This document shows positions 26,232 to 35,032 of a DNA stretch of 64,000 nucleotides, one piece after another. Within the stretch, counting starts at the first letter, position 1. Every line of letters starts with the position of its first letter. The notes beneath the pieces were generated by a model that was not told the origin of the DNA, made no database searches, and saw only the letters and a list, made by a program, of their open reading frames with translations. A program made the translations under genes and the position numbers. This DNA is from [Clostridium] asparagiforme DSM 15981 (GTDB taxonomy: Bacteria; Bacillota; Clostridia; Lachnospirales; Lachnospiraceae), in assembly GCA_025149125.1 (NCBI GenBank), contig CP102272.1, forward strand, positions 1,426,001 through 1,490,000. The letters are read 5' to 3'.

Positions 26232-26273
26232 AAAAAGGCCGCTGCGCTCAGAAGAAGCCGCTGCGGCCTTTTT
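26232..26273. terminator. Bidirectional terminator-like hairpin inside the ABC importer locus
   Basis: Perfect 11-bp arms AAAAAGGCCGC (26232-26242) and GCGGCCTTTTT (26263-26273). On the minus strand it directly follows the binding-protein gene, so most transcripts may stop there and produce excess binding protein over the membrane components. Confidence 0.8.
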
Positions 26274-26285
26274 AAATGTTCCGGC

Positions 26286-27428
26286 CTATGGCATATAGTA
26301 GAAGTCATCCCCCGGAAGCTGTCCACCTACGGACTTGGCGTCCTGCTCGTACAGCACGTTTAAGTACCCGCTCAGGGCGTCCTTCATCTCCTGGCCGGTC
26401 ATGCAAACGATGTTGCAGTAAGGCAGGGCCTTTTTGGCGATGGGGGCTTTCTCCACGATTCCGGCGGCGGCCACCAGCTCGGCTGTCTCGTCCACATGGT
26501 CCACGGCATACTGGGCGGATTCCCTGTGGTCCTCCAGGAACATCTGGATGGGCGAACGGTTTTCACGGAGGAAATCGCTGCGCACAATGGTGACGCCGGT
26601 GACCAGCATGCTGCCGCTGTCCTGATTCAGGGCGTTCCACGCCTCGGTGAGATCCACCACCGGCTTTAACGCCTCGTTCTGGACGCAGGCCGCGGTGGCG
26701 AAGGGCTGGGGCAGAACGCCGATGGCTTTGGGATTCTCCTTCAGCAGGGACGCCACCTCGGTGGCCTCAGACTTGAACTGCAGGTCCACATCCCCTGCGG
26801 CCAGTCCGTTCTCCTTCAGCAGGTAATTCATCACGTACTCCGGGGTGGTGCCTTTTCCGGTCATGTACACGGTCTTGCCCTTCAAATCCGCAACGGAGGC
26901 GATGGAGTCGTCGGAAGCCACCACGTAGAGCACGCCCAGGGTGTTGATGTCCAGGACCGTGACATTCTTCTGGGTCTTGGTGTAGAGCACGCTGGCCACG
27001 TTGGCGGGAATCAGGGCGATGTCTAAGTCGCCGCTTGCGATCTTGCCAACCAGCTCGTCCGCTGCGCCGGTCATGGTAAATTCATAGTGGTTTTCCGTTT
27101 CGCCCTTCTGGGCCTTGTCCATCAGATACACCAGTCCCATGGAGGTGGGGCCCTTCAGGGAGCCGACCCGGACTCCGGCCTGGCAGTTGTCTCCGGTGTC
27201 GCCGGTCAGGGTGGCAGGCACTTTCTCCGCTTCGATCCCGGGGGGAGTGGTCTCCGGCTGAGTTTCGGCGGCAGAGGTTTCGGCGGCGGAGGTTTCGGCC
27301 GCAGCCCCGGCGGTGGTCCCGGCGGCAGTTTCGGCAGCGGTGGCGCCGGTGTTCCCGGAGCCGCAGCCCGCCAGCACGACGGAGGCGGCCATCAGGGCGG
27401 CCATAATGGCAGATACAGATTTTTTCAT
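26286..27428 (-). CDS. ABC transporter substrate-binding lipoprotein (NitT/TauT, NMT1-like)
   Basis: 380 residues. Signal peptide with lipobox VLAGC near residue 20, then an Ala/Thr/Glu-rich linker to about 65. The mature domain is SsuA/NMT1-like (VGSLKGPTSMGLVYLMDKAQ, GDLDIALIPANVASVLYTK, DLKGKTVYMTGKGTTPEYVM). The ATG at 27428 has AGGAGAA 7 nt upstream; one eight codons earlier is less likely. Captures the solute for the permease/ATPase pair. Confidence 0.88.
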   Translation of the reverse strand: MKKSVSAIMAALMAASVVLAGCGSGNTGATAAETAAGTTAGAAAETSAAETSAAETQPETTPPGIEAEKVPATLTGDTGDNCQAGVRVGSLKGPTSMGLVYLMDKAQKGETENHYEFTMTGAADELVGKIASGDLDIALIPANVASVLYTKTQKNVTVLDINTLGVLYVVASDDSIASVADLKGKTVYMTGKGTTPEYVMNYLLKENGLAAGDVDLQFKSEATEVASLLKENPKAIGVLPQPFATAACVQNEALKPVVDLTEAWNALNQDSGSMLVTGVTIVRSDFLRENRSPIQMFLEDHRESAQYAVDHVDETAELVAAAGIVEKAPIAKKALPYCNIVCMTGQEMKDALSGYLNVLYEQDAKSVGGQLPGDDFYYMP

Positions 27429-27550
27429 AATTACGTTCTCCTTTCCTTCCATATCCTCATCCTGAAAAAAGGGCGCAGAACGTAAGGGAGTGCGGTAGTA
27501 AGCCTCGCCTTCTCCGTCAGCCGTGCTTCGGGGTGAGAACGAATAGCTTT

Positions 27551-27579
27551 ACTATAGCACAGAATGCAGTTCTTTACAA
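27551..27579 (-). promoter_or_regulatory. Promoter of the NitT/TauT-type importer
   Basis: On the minus strand TTGTAA (27574-27579), 17-bp spacer, TATAGT (27551-27556). The leader to the start codon is about 115 nt and contains a CACCCCGAAGCACGGC-type stem. I compared it mentally with thiamine and FMN riboswitch cores and saw no match. Confidence 0.65.
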
Positions 27580-27700
27580 ATAAATTCCCGTGCCGGGAGG
27601 ATTTTCTGTTGATATAAAGTTCACAATGTGCGATAATAGAACCATATTTGGGGTCACCCCAGAAAGCAGACTAACGATCAAAAAGCGGAGGAAATTAGGG

Positions 27701-27940
27701 ATGAAAGTTACAATTTGTATCGGCAGCGCCTGTCATTTAAAGGGCTCCAGAGAGATTATCGAGAAATTACAGCAGCTGGTGGCGCAGAACGGCCTGTCCG
27801 GCAAGGTGGATTTGAACGGTTCGTTCTGCAGCGGCAACTGTGACCACGGTGTCTGCGTCACGGTGGAGGACCAGCTGTTTTCACTGAAACCGGAGGATAC
27901 GGAGGAGTTCTTTAACAACGAAATCTTAGGGAGAGTCTGA
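27701..27940 (+). CDS. Thioredoxin-like 2Fe-2S ferredoxin (NuoE/HndA C-terminal type)
   Basis: 79 residues. The NuoE-type [2Fe-2S] ligands are visible as CIGSAC (Cys6 and Cys11) and CSGNC (Cys43 and Cys47). The ATG at 27701 follows GGAGG by 9 nt; longer in-frame starts have no site. It lies 2 bp upstream of a PAS-type [FeFe]-hydrogenase, and stand-alone NuoE-like proteins are frequent electron partners in such clusters. Confidence 0.85.
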   Translation: MKVTICIGSACHLKGSREIIEKLQQLVAQNGLSGKVDLNGSFCSGNCDHGVCVTVEDQLFSLKPEDTEEFFNNEILGRV

Positions 27941-27942
27941 CC

Positions 27943-29868
27943 ATGATTATGGGAATCATCGATTTTAAAGCCACTAAGTGCAAGCACTGTTACAAGTGCG
28001 TCCGCTACTGTGAGGTCAAGGCCATCCAGGTCAAGGACGAGCGCGCCGTGATCATGCCGGACAAATGCGTTCTCTGCGGGCATTGCCTGCGGATCTGTCC
28101 CCAGTCGGCCAAGACGCTCAACAGCGATTTGAACAAGGTTAAGGGATACATAGCCGCGGGGGAGCGGGTGGTGGTGTCCATCGCCCCCTCCTTCATGGGT
28201 TTGCTGAAATACAAGACCATCGGCCAGGTCCGGGCCGCGCTTATGCGTCTGGGCTTTGAGGACGTGCGCGAGACCTCCGAGGGAGCGGCCTTTGTGACCG
28301 CGGAGTACGCGAAGCTGTTGGCGGAGCATCAGATGGAGAATATCATCACCACCTGCTGCCCCAGCGTCAACGACCTGATCGAGATCTATTACCCGCAGCT
28401 GGTTCCATATCTGGCGCCGGTGGTTTCCCCCATGATCGCCCACGGGCTTCTGCTCAAGGAGGAGCTGGGGAGCCAGGTGAAGGTGGTGTTCTTAGGTCCC
28501 TGCATCGCCAAGAAAAAGGAAGCCCAGGATCCCCGCCACGAGTCCTGTATCGACGCGGTCCTGAATTTCAACGACATCAACCAGTGGCTGGAGGAGGAAG
28601 AGATCGAGATCTCCGACTGCGAGGACAAACCCTTCACCTGCTTTGATCCCAAGGTGAACCGGCTGTACCCGGTGACCAACGGCGTGGTGAATTCCGTGCT
28701 GGCCACGGAGGAGCAGGCGGACAATTACCGGAAGTTTTACGTCCACGGCATGCAGAACTGCATCGACCTGTGCAAGAGCATGGCCAGAGGCGAGATCAAG
28801 GGATGTTTTATCGAGATGAACATGTGCTCCGGCGGCTGCATCAAGGGGCCCACGGTGAACGACGAGACCATTTCACGCTTCAAAGTCAAGCTGGATATGG
28901 AGGAGACCATCGCCAGGGAACCGGTGGAGGCCCGGGCCATGGAGCCGGTGTGGGAGAAGGTCAGCTTTGCCAAGCGCTTTGAGGATCATTCCCCCAGGGA
29001 TCCCCAGCCCTCCGAGGAGGAGATCCGCGCCATTCTGCGCATGACCAACAAGATGCGCCCCGAGGACGAGCTGAACTGCGGAGCCTGCGGATACCCGACC
29101 TGCCGGGAGAAGGCCATCGCCGTGTACCAGCACAAGGCCGAGGTCAGCATGTGTATCCCCTTCATGCACGAGAAGGCCGAGTCCATGGCCAATCTGGTGA
29201 TGGAGACCTCTCCCAACATCGTGCTGATCGTGGACGAGGAGATGAAGATTCGGGAATACTCCAACGTTGGCGAGAAATACTTCGGCAAGACCCGCACCGA
29301 GGCTTTGCAGATGTACCTCTACGAATTTATCGACCCGGTGGATTTCCAGTGGGTATTCGACACTCACCAGAACATTCACGGCAAACGGGTGAATTATCCG
29401 GAATACAAGCTTTCTACCCTCCAGAACATCGTTTACATTGAGAAGGAAAACGCCGTGCTGGCCACCTTTATCGACATTACCAAGGAGGAGGAGCAGGCCA
29501 GGGAGGATTATGAGCGAAAGCTTGAGACCATCGACCTGGCCCAGAAGGTCATCCACAAGCAGATGATGGTGGCCCAGGAGATCGCCGGGCTTTTGGGCGA
29601 GACCACGGCCGAGACCAAGACCACGCTGACCAAGCTGTGCCATTCCCTGCTGGAGGAGAGCGGTGACGCCATCTATGCGGGCGGCGAGGACGAATCGCCC
29701 CAGGTGGCCGCAAACGCCCATCTGGGCAGCGGGGCAAAGCCCCTAAAGGGCGTGATGACGCCGAAGGATCAGAAACCCACCGGCTATGTCCATCTGGGAA
29801 CCGCCAATCCGGCCAAAACCAGCTACGTGCGCCTGGGCGGGAAGCCCGGCGGGGGCGGAGGTAAGTGA
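27943..29868 (+). CDS. Putative sensory [FeFe]-hydrogenase with PAS domain (HydS, group C type)
   Basis: 641 residues. Order: two [4Fe-4S] ferredoxin motifs (Cys13-Cys23 and Cys42-Cys52), H-cluster motifs TTCCPS (136-141), GPCIAKKKEA (185-194) and MCSGGC (294-299), a four-cysteine Fe-S domain (CGACGYPTC 379-387 plus C404), a PAS domain (about 415-520), a coiled-coil-like helix, and a Gly-rich tail. PAS fusion and a phosphatase next door mark it as H2- or redox-sensing rather than metabolic; Thermotoga HydS is the studied example. It overlaps the phosphatase gene by 4 bp. Confidence 0.88.
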   Translation: MIMGIIDFKATKCKHCYKCVRYCEVKAIQVKDERAVIMPDKCVLCGHCLRICPQSAKTLNSDLNKVKGYIAAGERVVVSIAPSFMGLLKYKTIGQVRAALMRLGFEDVRETSEGAAFVTAEYAKLLAEHQMENIITTCCPSVNDLIEIYYPQLVPYLAPVVSPMIAHGLLLKEELGSQVKVVFLGPCIAKKKEAQDPRHESCIDAVLNFNDINQWLEEEEIEISDCEDKPFTCFDPKVNRLYPVTNGVVNSVLATEEQADNYRKFYVHGMQNCIDLCKSMARGEIKGCFIEMNMCSGGCIKGPTVNDETISRFKVKLDMEETIAREPVEARAMEPVWEKVSFAKRFEDHSPRDPQPSEEEIRAILRMTNKMRPEDELNCGACGYPTCREKAIAVYQHKAEVSMCIPFMHEKAESMANLVMETSPNIVLIVDEEMKIREYSNVGEKYFGKTRTEALQMYLYEFIDPVDFQWVFDTHQNIHGKRVNYPEYKLSTLQNIVYIEKENAVLATFIDITKEEEQAREDYERKLETIDLAQKVIHKQMMVAQEIAGLLGETTAETKTTLTKLCHSLLEESGDAIYAGGEDESPQVAANAHLGSGAKPLKGVMTPKDQKPTGYVHLGTANPAKTSYVRLGGKPGGGGGK

Positions 29869-31046
29869 TGGGAATTACGGTAGATGTTGCATATAAGAGC
29901 CTGAACAAATATACTGAGATCCTTTGCGGGGACAAGGTGGAGCTCTTGCAGACCGAGGACTCCAACATCATGATTCTGGCGGACGGCATGGGCAGCGGCG
30001 TGAAGGCCAACATCCTCTCCACCCTGACCTCCAAGATTCTGGGCACCATGTTCTTAAACGGGGCCACCCTGGAGGAGTGCGTGGACACCATCAGCGAGAC
30101 GCTGCCCATCTGCCAGGTGCGGCAGGTGGCTTACTCCACCTTCAGCATTTTACAGGTGTACCACAACGGGGACGCCTATCTGGTGGAGTACGACAACCCG
30201 GGCTGTATTTTTGTCCGGGACGGGAAGCTGATGGAGATTCCCCAGAACGTGCGGGAGATTCAGGGCAAGAAGATCAATGAGTACCGCTTCAAGGTGCAGA
30301 AGGGCGACGCCCTGATCCTGATGAGCGACGGCACCATCCACGCCGGAGTGGGCGAGCTGCTAAACTTCGGCTGGCTGTGGCAGGACATCGCGGACTACGC
30401 GGTGCGCCAGTACGCCCTGACCGTGTCGGCCATGCGCCTTGCCACGTCCATCAGCCGGGCCTGCGACGAACTGTACCAGTTTCGCCCGGGCGACGACACC
30501 ACCGTGGCCTGCATGCGCATCATCGACAGCAAGCCGGTGCATCTGATGACTGGCCCGGCCAGAAACCCCGAGGACGACGTTCGCATGGTCCACGAGTTTA
30601 TGGCGGATGCGGGCGCGCGGACCATTGTCTGCGGCGGAACCAGCGCCACCATTGTTTCCCGGGTGCTGAACAAGCGTCTGGACGTGTCCCTGGATTACGT
30701 GGACCCGGAGATTCCGCCCATCGCCTATATGGACGGGGTGGATCTGGTGACCGAGGGCGTGCTGACCTTAAACCGGGTGCTGCAGCTCTTGCGCCGTTAT
30801 GTAAAAAATGAGACGGTTTCCGAGGAGTTTTTCGAGGAACTGGACAAACCCAACGGCGGTTCCATGGTGGCAAAGGTGCTGATTGAGGACTGTACCGATG
30901 TTCATCTGTTCGTGGGAAAGGCCATTAACAGCGCCTACCAGAACCCGGGACTGCCCTTTGACCTGGGAATACGCCAGAACCTGGTGGAACAGCTGAAGCA
31001 CGTGATCGAGGAGATGGGAAAAACCGTCACAATCACGTATTATTAA
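29865..31046 (+). CDS. SpoIIE-family (PP2C-type) protein phosphatase with uncharacterised C-terminal domain
   Basis: 393 residues. Residues 1-215 form a SpoIIE/PP2C serine phosphatase: metal aspartates in ILADGMGSG, SDG (LMSDGTIHAG) and GDDTT. Residues about 225-393 form an extra domain with DAGARTIVCGGTSATIVSRV and a helical end that I do not recognise. Encoded with the PAS-hydrogenase (4-bp overlap), so its activity may be set by H2 or redox state, and it would dephosphorylate an unknown regulator. Confidence 0.85.
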   Translation: MMGITVDVAYKSLNKYTEILCGDKVELLQTEDSNIMILADGMGSGVKANILSTLTSKILGTMFLNGATLEECVDTISETLPICQVRQVAYSTFSILQVYHNGDAYLVEYDNPGCIFVRDGKLMEIPQNVREIQGKKINEYRFKVQKGDALILMSDGTIHAGVGELLNFGWLWQDIADYAVRQYALTVSAMRLATSISRACDELYQFRPGDDTTVACMRIIDSKPVHLMTGPARNPEDDVRMVHEFMADAGARTIVCGGTSATIVSRVLNKRLDVSLDYVDPEIPPIAYMDGVDLVTEGVLTLNRVLQLLRRYVKNETVSEEFFEELDKPNGGSMVAKVLIEDCTDVHLFVGKAINSAYQNPGLPFDLGIRQNLVEQLKHVIEEMGKTVTITYY

Positions 31047-31203
31047 CGGCTTTCTTACACTATAGTTAAAAAATATACAAAGTTGACTAATTTTTCACAA
31101 AAAGCGCCTTTGTACCGTTTTTAGGACTTGCTTTTTTCTTATGTATATAGTAGATTTCTATTGTTGATAAGAGGGTAACGATGTATAGAGGAGGAAAAGA
31201 GAA

Positions 31204-32658
31204 ATGGTAACCAATGATGCGACAATTCTGCGATTGAAGCATGAGGTCCTGTATGCGGTGGCCAAGGCGTCCTGGGAGGGAAAGCTGGAGGAAAAGACCC
31301 ACGACATTCCCTATGAGATTATCCCGGGTCCCCAGGCGACTTACCGCTGCTGTATTTATAAAGAGCGTGAGATCATCCGACAGAGAGTGCGCCTGGCGGA
31401 GGGGAAATGTCCCAAGGGCAAAAACTCCTCCAACGTGGTGCAGGTCATCAACGCGGCCTGCGAGGAGTGTCCCATCGCCGCCTACGTGGTGACGGACAAC
31501 TGCCAGAAGTGCATGGGCAAGGCCTGCCAGAATTCCTGTAATTTCGGCGCAATCAGCATGGGCCGTGACCGCGCATACATCGATCCGGCCAAGTGCAAGT
31601 CCTGCGGAAAATGTTCCCAGGCCTGTCCCTACAACGCCATCGCCCACCTGGAGCGCCCCTGCAAGAAGAGCTGCCCGGTGGACGCCATCACCTACGACGA
31701 GTACGGCATCTGCGAGATCGATGAGAAGAAATGCATCGAGTGCGGCAACTGCGTGCACAGCTGCCCCTTTGGCGCCATTGACTCCAAAACCTTTATGATA
31801 GACGTAATCAACCTGATCCAGGCCGGCAAGAAGGTAGTCGCCATGGTGGCGCCCGCCACCGAAGGCCAGTTCGGGCCGGATATCACCATGGCCAGCTGGC
31901 GGACCGCCCTGAAAAAGACAGGCTTCGCCGACATGGTGGAGGTGGGCCTTGGCGGCGATATGACCGCTGCCTACGAGGCCGACGAGTGGATGGAGGCTTA
32001 CAAGGAAGGAAAGAAGCTGACCACCTCCTGCTGCCCTGCTTTCGCGAACATGATCAAGAAGCATTTCCCCATGCTGTTGGACAACATGTCCACCACCGTG
32101 TCCCCCATGTGCGCGGTGTCCCGCCTGTTAAAGGCCATGGACCCGGAGACCATCACCGTGTTCATCGGCCCGTGTATCGCCAAGAAGAGCGAAGCCCTGG
32201 ACCTGAACGTGAAGGACAACGCGGACTATGTGCTGAATCTGGAGGAAGTGAACGCCATGATGAAGGCCAAGGGCGTGGAGCTTGAGCCGGAGCCCAACGG
32301 ATACCAGGAGAGCTCCGTGTTCGGCAAACGCTTCGGCAACGGCGGCGGCGTGACGAACGCGGTGCTGGAGTGTATGCAGGAAGCGGGCGAGAGCACCGAC
32401 GGCATCAAGGTAGCCAGGTGCAACGGCGCGGTGGAGTGCAAAAAGGCCCTGCTTATGCTGCGGGTGGGCAAGCTGCCCGAGGACTTCGTGGAGGGTATGG
32501 CCTGCGTGGGCGGCTGCGTGGGCGGCCCCAGCAAGCGCAGAGCTGAGAACGAGTTTAAAAAGGACCGCGACGCCCTGATCGCCCAGGCCGACGGGCGGAA
32601 GGTGCGGGAGAACCTGAAACAGTACCCGATGGACCGGTTTTCCATGCACAGACATTAA
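31204..32658 (+). CDS. [FeFe]-hydrogenase, group B type
   Basis: 484 residues. N-terminal region with Cys-rich motif (CEEC, C88-C100), then three [4Fe-4S] ferredoxin motifs between about 100 and 190, then the H-cluster domain: TSCCPAF (274-280), GPCIAKKSEA (322-331), MACVGGC (432-438). Group B enzymes of gut Clostridia evolve H2 from reduced ferredoxin. The three ligand motifs are intact, so it should be catalytic once HydEFG (not in view) mature it. It has its own 157-bp leader and GAGGAGG site, so it may be the output of the sensory module upstream. Confidence 0.92.
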   Translation: MVTNDATILRLKHEVLYAVAKASWEGKLEEKTHDIPYEIIPGPQATYRCCIYKEREIIRQRVRLAEGKCPKGKNSSNVVQVINAACEECPIAAYVVTDNCQKCMGKACQNSCNFGAISMGRDRAYIDPAKCKSCGKCSQACPYNAIAHLERPCKKSCPVDAITYDEYGICEIDEKKCIECGNCVHSCPFGAIDSKTFMIDVINLIQAGKKVVAMVAPATEGQFGPDITMASWRTALKKTGFADMVEVGLGGDMTAAYEADEWMEAYKEGKKLTTSCCPAFANMIKKHFPMLLDNMSTTVSPMCAVSRLLKAMDPETITVFIGPCIAKKSEALDLNVKDNADYVLNLEEVNAMMKAKGVELEPEPNGYQESSVFGKRFGNGGGVTNAVLECMQEAGESTDGIKVARCNGAVECKKALLMLRVGKLPEDFVEGMACVGGCVGGPSKRRAENEFKKDRDALIAQADGRKVRENLKQYPMDRFSMHRH

Positions 32659-32707
32659 GCTGCGGTAGTTTGGGCGTCTGTTGCGGATTTAGAGGGAAAA
32701 TGGGAAA

Positions 32708-32730
32708 TCCCCCGGCGGTTTACCGGGGGA
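32708..32730. terminator. Hairpin between convergent genes
   Basis: TCCCCCGG and CCGGGGGA arms (32708-32715 and 32723-32730) with a 7-nt loop and no T-tract. Likely a shared transcription barrier between the hydrogenase and histidine kinase genes. Confidence 0.5.
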
Positions 32731-32737
32731 GCTGTTG

Positions 32738-34015
32738 TCAATCCTCCTGCACCATAAAACGGAAGGTGAAAATACCGTCTGAGATGTCCAGGTCATAGAT
32801 AGCATTGTGTTTTTTCATGAAGGCAAGAATGCTTTTCATGCCGATTCCATGTCCCTGCCGGTCCGTCACAGGCAGGCCGTTCTCATCCAGCGTGAGGGTT
32901 CCGGCATAGGGATTGGATATCTGAAACAGGAAACGTGGGGAATTGAGGCAGATAAGCCTGATCCACGGCTCTTGTCCCTCGGGCAGTCCCGCACAGGCAA
33001 TGCTTGCATTTTCAATCATATTGGACACCACCATGGCCAGTTCCGTGGCGTCTATCGGAAGTACGTGGGGGATATCCAGATTTAAATCAACCCGGATGCC
33101 CGATTCCCTGGCTTTCCCAATGTAATAGGAAAGAAGGGAATTGAGGATTGGGTTGGTGCAGTACGTGTTGGGACGCGCCTGGTCGGCACTGTGAACATAC
33201 TGATTCAGCATATCTAAGGCATCGCCGGTTTTTCCGGTTTCCAGCAGGGTGCGGATTCCGGCCAGCAGATGGCGCAAATCGTGGCGCTGCACTTCTTCTT
33301 TCTTGAGATGATTTCCCTGAATTTCATATTGTGTCTGCAGAAAGCTGACTTGAGCGGACATAAGCCGTTCATTTTCCTGAATGGTAAGCTGTTTGTAAGT
33401 TGAATCGAATACCTGATAGATGATGTAATATACCAGGCAGAGCAGTCCGTACATCATAAGGACAGCGGGGTAATTATCCGTGCGGATGGATGGATAAAGA
33501 CCCAGGTACATGACCAGGAAAAAGGAAAGCATGGGGATGACCGCGATAACGCGCCATCCCTTTTTCATGTTGGCGGCCAGATAATGGTAGGGACCTGCCA
33601 AAAAGCGGTGGAACACATAGAGGACCACGGAAAACAGAGCGGCCCGTATGAGGGCCTCGGCCCAAATCAGATCATCGCGCATGGAGATAACCAGCCTTCC
33701 AAGTATGGCCAGCAGGTAGAGAACGTTTACCGCGGTGAAAAAATTAAATAAAAGCAGCGACGGCTTGTCCTTGGCCAAAAAGGCCAGCATAATTATGCAG
33801 GGGACAGCAGTAGTAAGCACAAAGAGCTGCATCATAACGGCGCGTCCAAACAGAAATAACAGCCCCACGTTAATGGCTGCGGATATGAGGGAGACAGCCA
33901 GGTAAGCGGTCCGGGCGGCAGAGCGGCTGCAGCGGAAATCCGTCATGATGAAAATCAGAGCGGTGGGATAAAAACCATTGACCAGAGAGCGGATGCAGAT
34001 CCAGAATTCTTCCAT
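32738..34015 (-). CDS. Sensor histidine kinase of the AgrC/VirS (GHKL, HPK10) type
   Basis: 425 residues. About six N-terminal membrane helices (to ~residue 200), then a helical dimerisation segment with QRHDLRHLL carrying the phospho-acceptor histidine, an N-box NMIENA and a G-box GHGIGMKS. AgrC-type kinases sense peptides or other surface signals. ATG 34015 follows GGGAGGAG; longer in-frame starts would run into the regulator gene. It begins two bases after the response-regulator stop, a co-transcribed pair. No agrB/agrD gene is present. Confidence 0.9.
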   Translation of the reverse strand: MEEFWICIRSLVNGFYPTALIFIMTDFRCSRSAARTAYLAVSLISAAINVGLLFLFGRAVMMQLFVLTTAVPCIIMLAFLAKDKPSLLLFNFFTAVNVLYLLAILGRLVISMRDDLIWAEALIRAALFSVVLYVFHRFLAGPYHYLAANMKKGWRVIAVIPMLSFFLVMYLGLYPSIRTDNYPAVLMMYGLLCLVYYIIYQVFDSTYKQLTIQENERLMSAQVSFLQTQYEIQGNHLKKEEVQRHDLRHLLAGIRTLLETGKTGDALDMLNQYVHSADQARPNTYCTNPILNSLLSYYIGKARESGIRVDLNLDIPHVLPIDATELAMVVSNMIENASIACAGLPEGQEPWIRLICLNSPRFLFQISNPYAGTLTLDENGLPVTDRQGHGIGMKSILAFMKKHNAIYDLDISDGIFTFRFMVQED

Positions 34016-34017
34016 GT

Positions 34018-34752
34018 TTAGGCTCCTCCCATAAGATAATCCATGTAGCGCCGATTCACCTGGGCGTTCATCCGGCGGGGAATGGAGTATTCCCGGCCGT
34101 CCCGCATGGTAACGCGTCCGGCCGTTAATTTGCGTATATACCGCATATTGACTATGACAGAGGCGCTGCATTTTAGGAGGACCGGGAAGTGTTCTGTGAG
34201 AGGGGCGGTCTCATCTTCAAAGGAACCGCGCAGGGTCACTCCCAAAATGACGGAACCGTCTGAACAGATATACTCCAGCCGGCGGGCGTTATAGTGGATG
34301 CAGATCAGGTCCGTGAGCAGCAGATTTACCGTGCCGTCAGGGACACGGATGGAAATCTGACTGGAACGGTTCCTGTTGACTGAACGGATTGCATTCTGCA
34401 GTATGGGAATCAGCTTTTCTTCCCGGTAGGGCTTCAGGATGTAGTTCATGGCCCTGACTTCGTAGGATTGCAGCGCATAGTCGGGGCTGTTTGTCAGATA
34501 GATGATGGGCGACTCGGCATCCAGGCGCCGTATCTGTCTTCCGATGGATATCCCGTCGATGCCGGGCATCATGATGTCCAGAAAAAACAGGTCGAAGAAG
34601 ACACCGTTTTTGAGATCCCTCAGCAGCACAGCCGGGGAGGTGTATTCAACGACATTGTGTGCAAGCCCCCGTTCTGTGAAAAAATTCTTCACAAACTCTT
34701 TTAAAGTGTCTAATTCATCCTGGCAGTCGTCACATATTACGATCTGATACAT
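34018..34752 (-). CDS. LytTR-family response regulator (AgrA/VirR type)
   Basis: 244 residues. Receiver domain with acidic pair D8/D9 and phospho-site D59 in FLDIMMPG, conserved Thr (YLTN) and Lys (LKPY); C-terminal LytTR DNA-binding domain (about 135-240) with HFPVLLKCSASVIVNMRYI. Phosphorylated by the kinase encoded next. LytTR regulators bind direct repeats spaced about two helical turns; a matching pair lies in the divergent region upstream at 34822. Confidence 0.92.
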   Translation of the reverse strand: MYQIVICDDCQDELDTLKEFVKNFFTERGLAHNVVEYTSPAVLLRDLKNGVFFDLFFLDIMMPGIDGISIGRQIRRLDAESPIIYLTNSPDYALQSYEVRAMNYILKPYREEKLIPILQNAIRSVNRNRSSQISIRVPDGTVNLLLTDLICIHYNARRLEYICSDGSVILGVTLRGSFEDETAPLTEHFPVLLKCSASVIVNMRYIRKLTAGRVTMRDGREYSIPRRMNAQVNRRYMDYLMGGA

Positions 34753-34821
34753 GAAAATTCTCCATTTTTTGCATATTAGAAATACTTATTTAATCATAAG
34801 AAAATACTATAAATAAAATAA

Positions 34822-34854
34822 CCATAATTTCACATAAAGCAGCCATGATTTCAC
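34822..34854 (+). promoter_or_regulatory. Candidate LytTR direct-repeat binding site
   Basis: CCATAATTTCAC (34822-34833) and CCATGATTTCAC (34843-34854), starts 21 bp apart. They resemble VirR boxes (CCAGTTNTNCAC) in the CCA and CAC ends. The site lies between the two-component operon and the large surface-protein gene, about 40 bp upstream of -10 boxes reading toward the latter. Confidence 0.5.
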
Positions 34855-34895
34855 AGCCCCCAAAAACAGTTGTTTTTGAAAAATGTTTATTGTTT

Positions 34896-34910
34896 TATAA
34901 TGGTTATAAT
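34896..34910 (+). promoter_or_regulatory. Tandem -10 boxes for the surface-protein gene
   Basis: Two TATAAT hexamers (34896-34901 and 34905-34910). Neither has a good -35, as expected for an activator-dependent promoter. Confidence 0.5.
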
Positions 34911-35032
34911 AGTAAGCAGGGTTAATATTACATATAGATATGTGTAATTCATCCGGCCCTGTGTTTAGCTATTATATCATAAATATAGCAGGTTGCGGAA
35001 GAAAATACGCAGCCGGAATGCAGGAGGCGGAT

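Noticed and set aside
27453..27550. Possible thiamine or FMN riboswitch in the leader of the NitT/TauT-type importer
   Set aside because: The conserved cores of those classes are not visible; only short GC stems are present.
31047..31203. Promoter for the group-B hydrogenase at TTGACT near 31083
   Set aside because: No -10 at a proper distance; a TATAGT at about 31147 has no matching -35, so no promoter was called.
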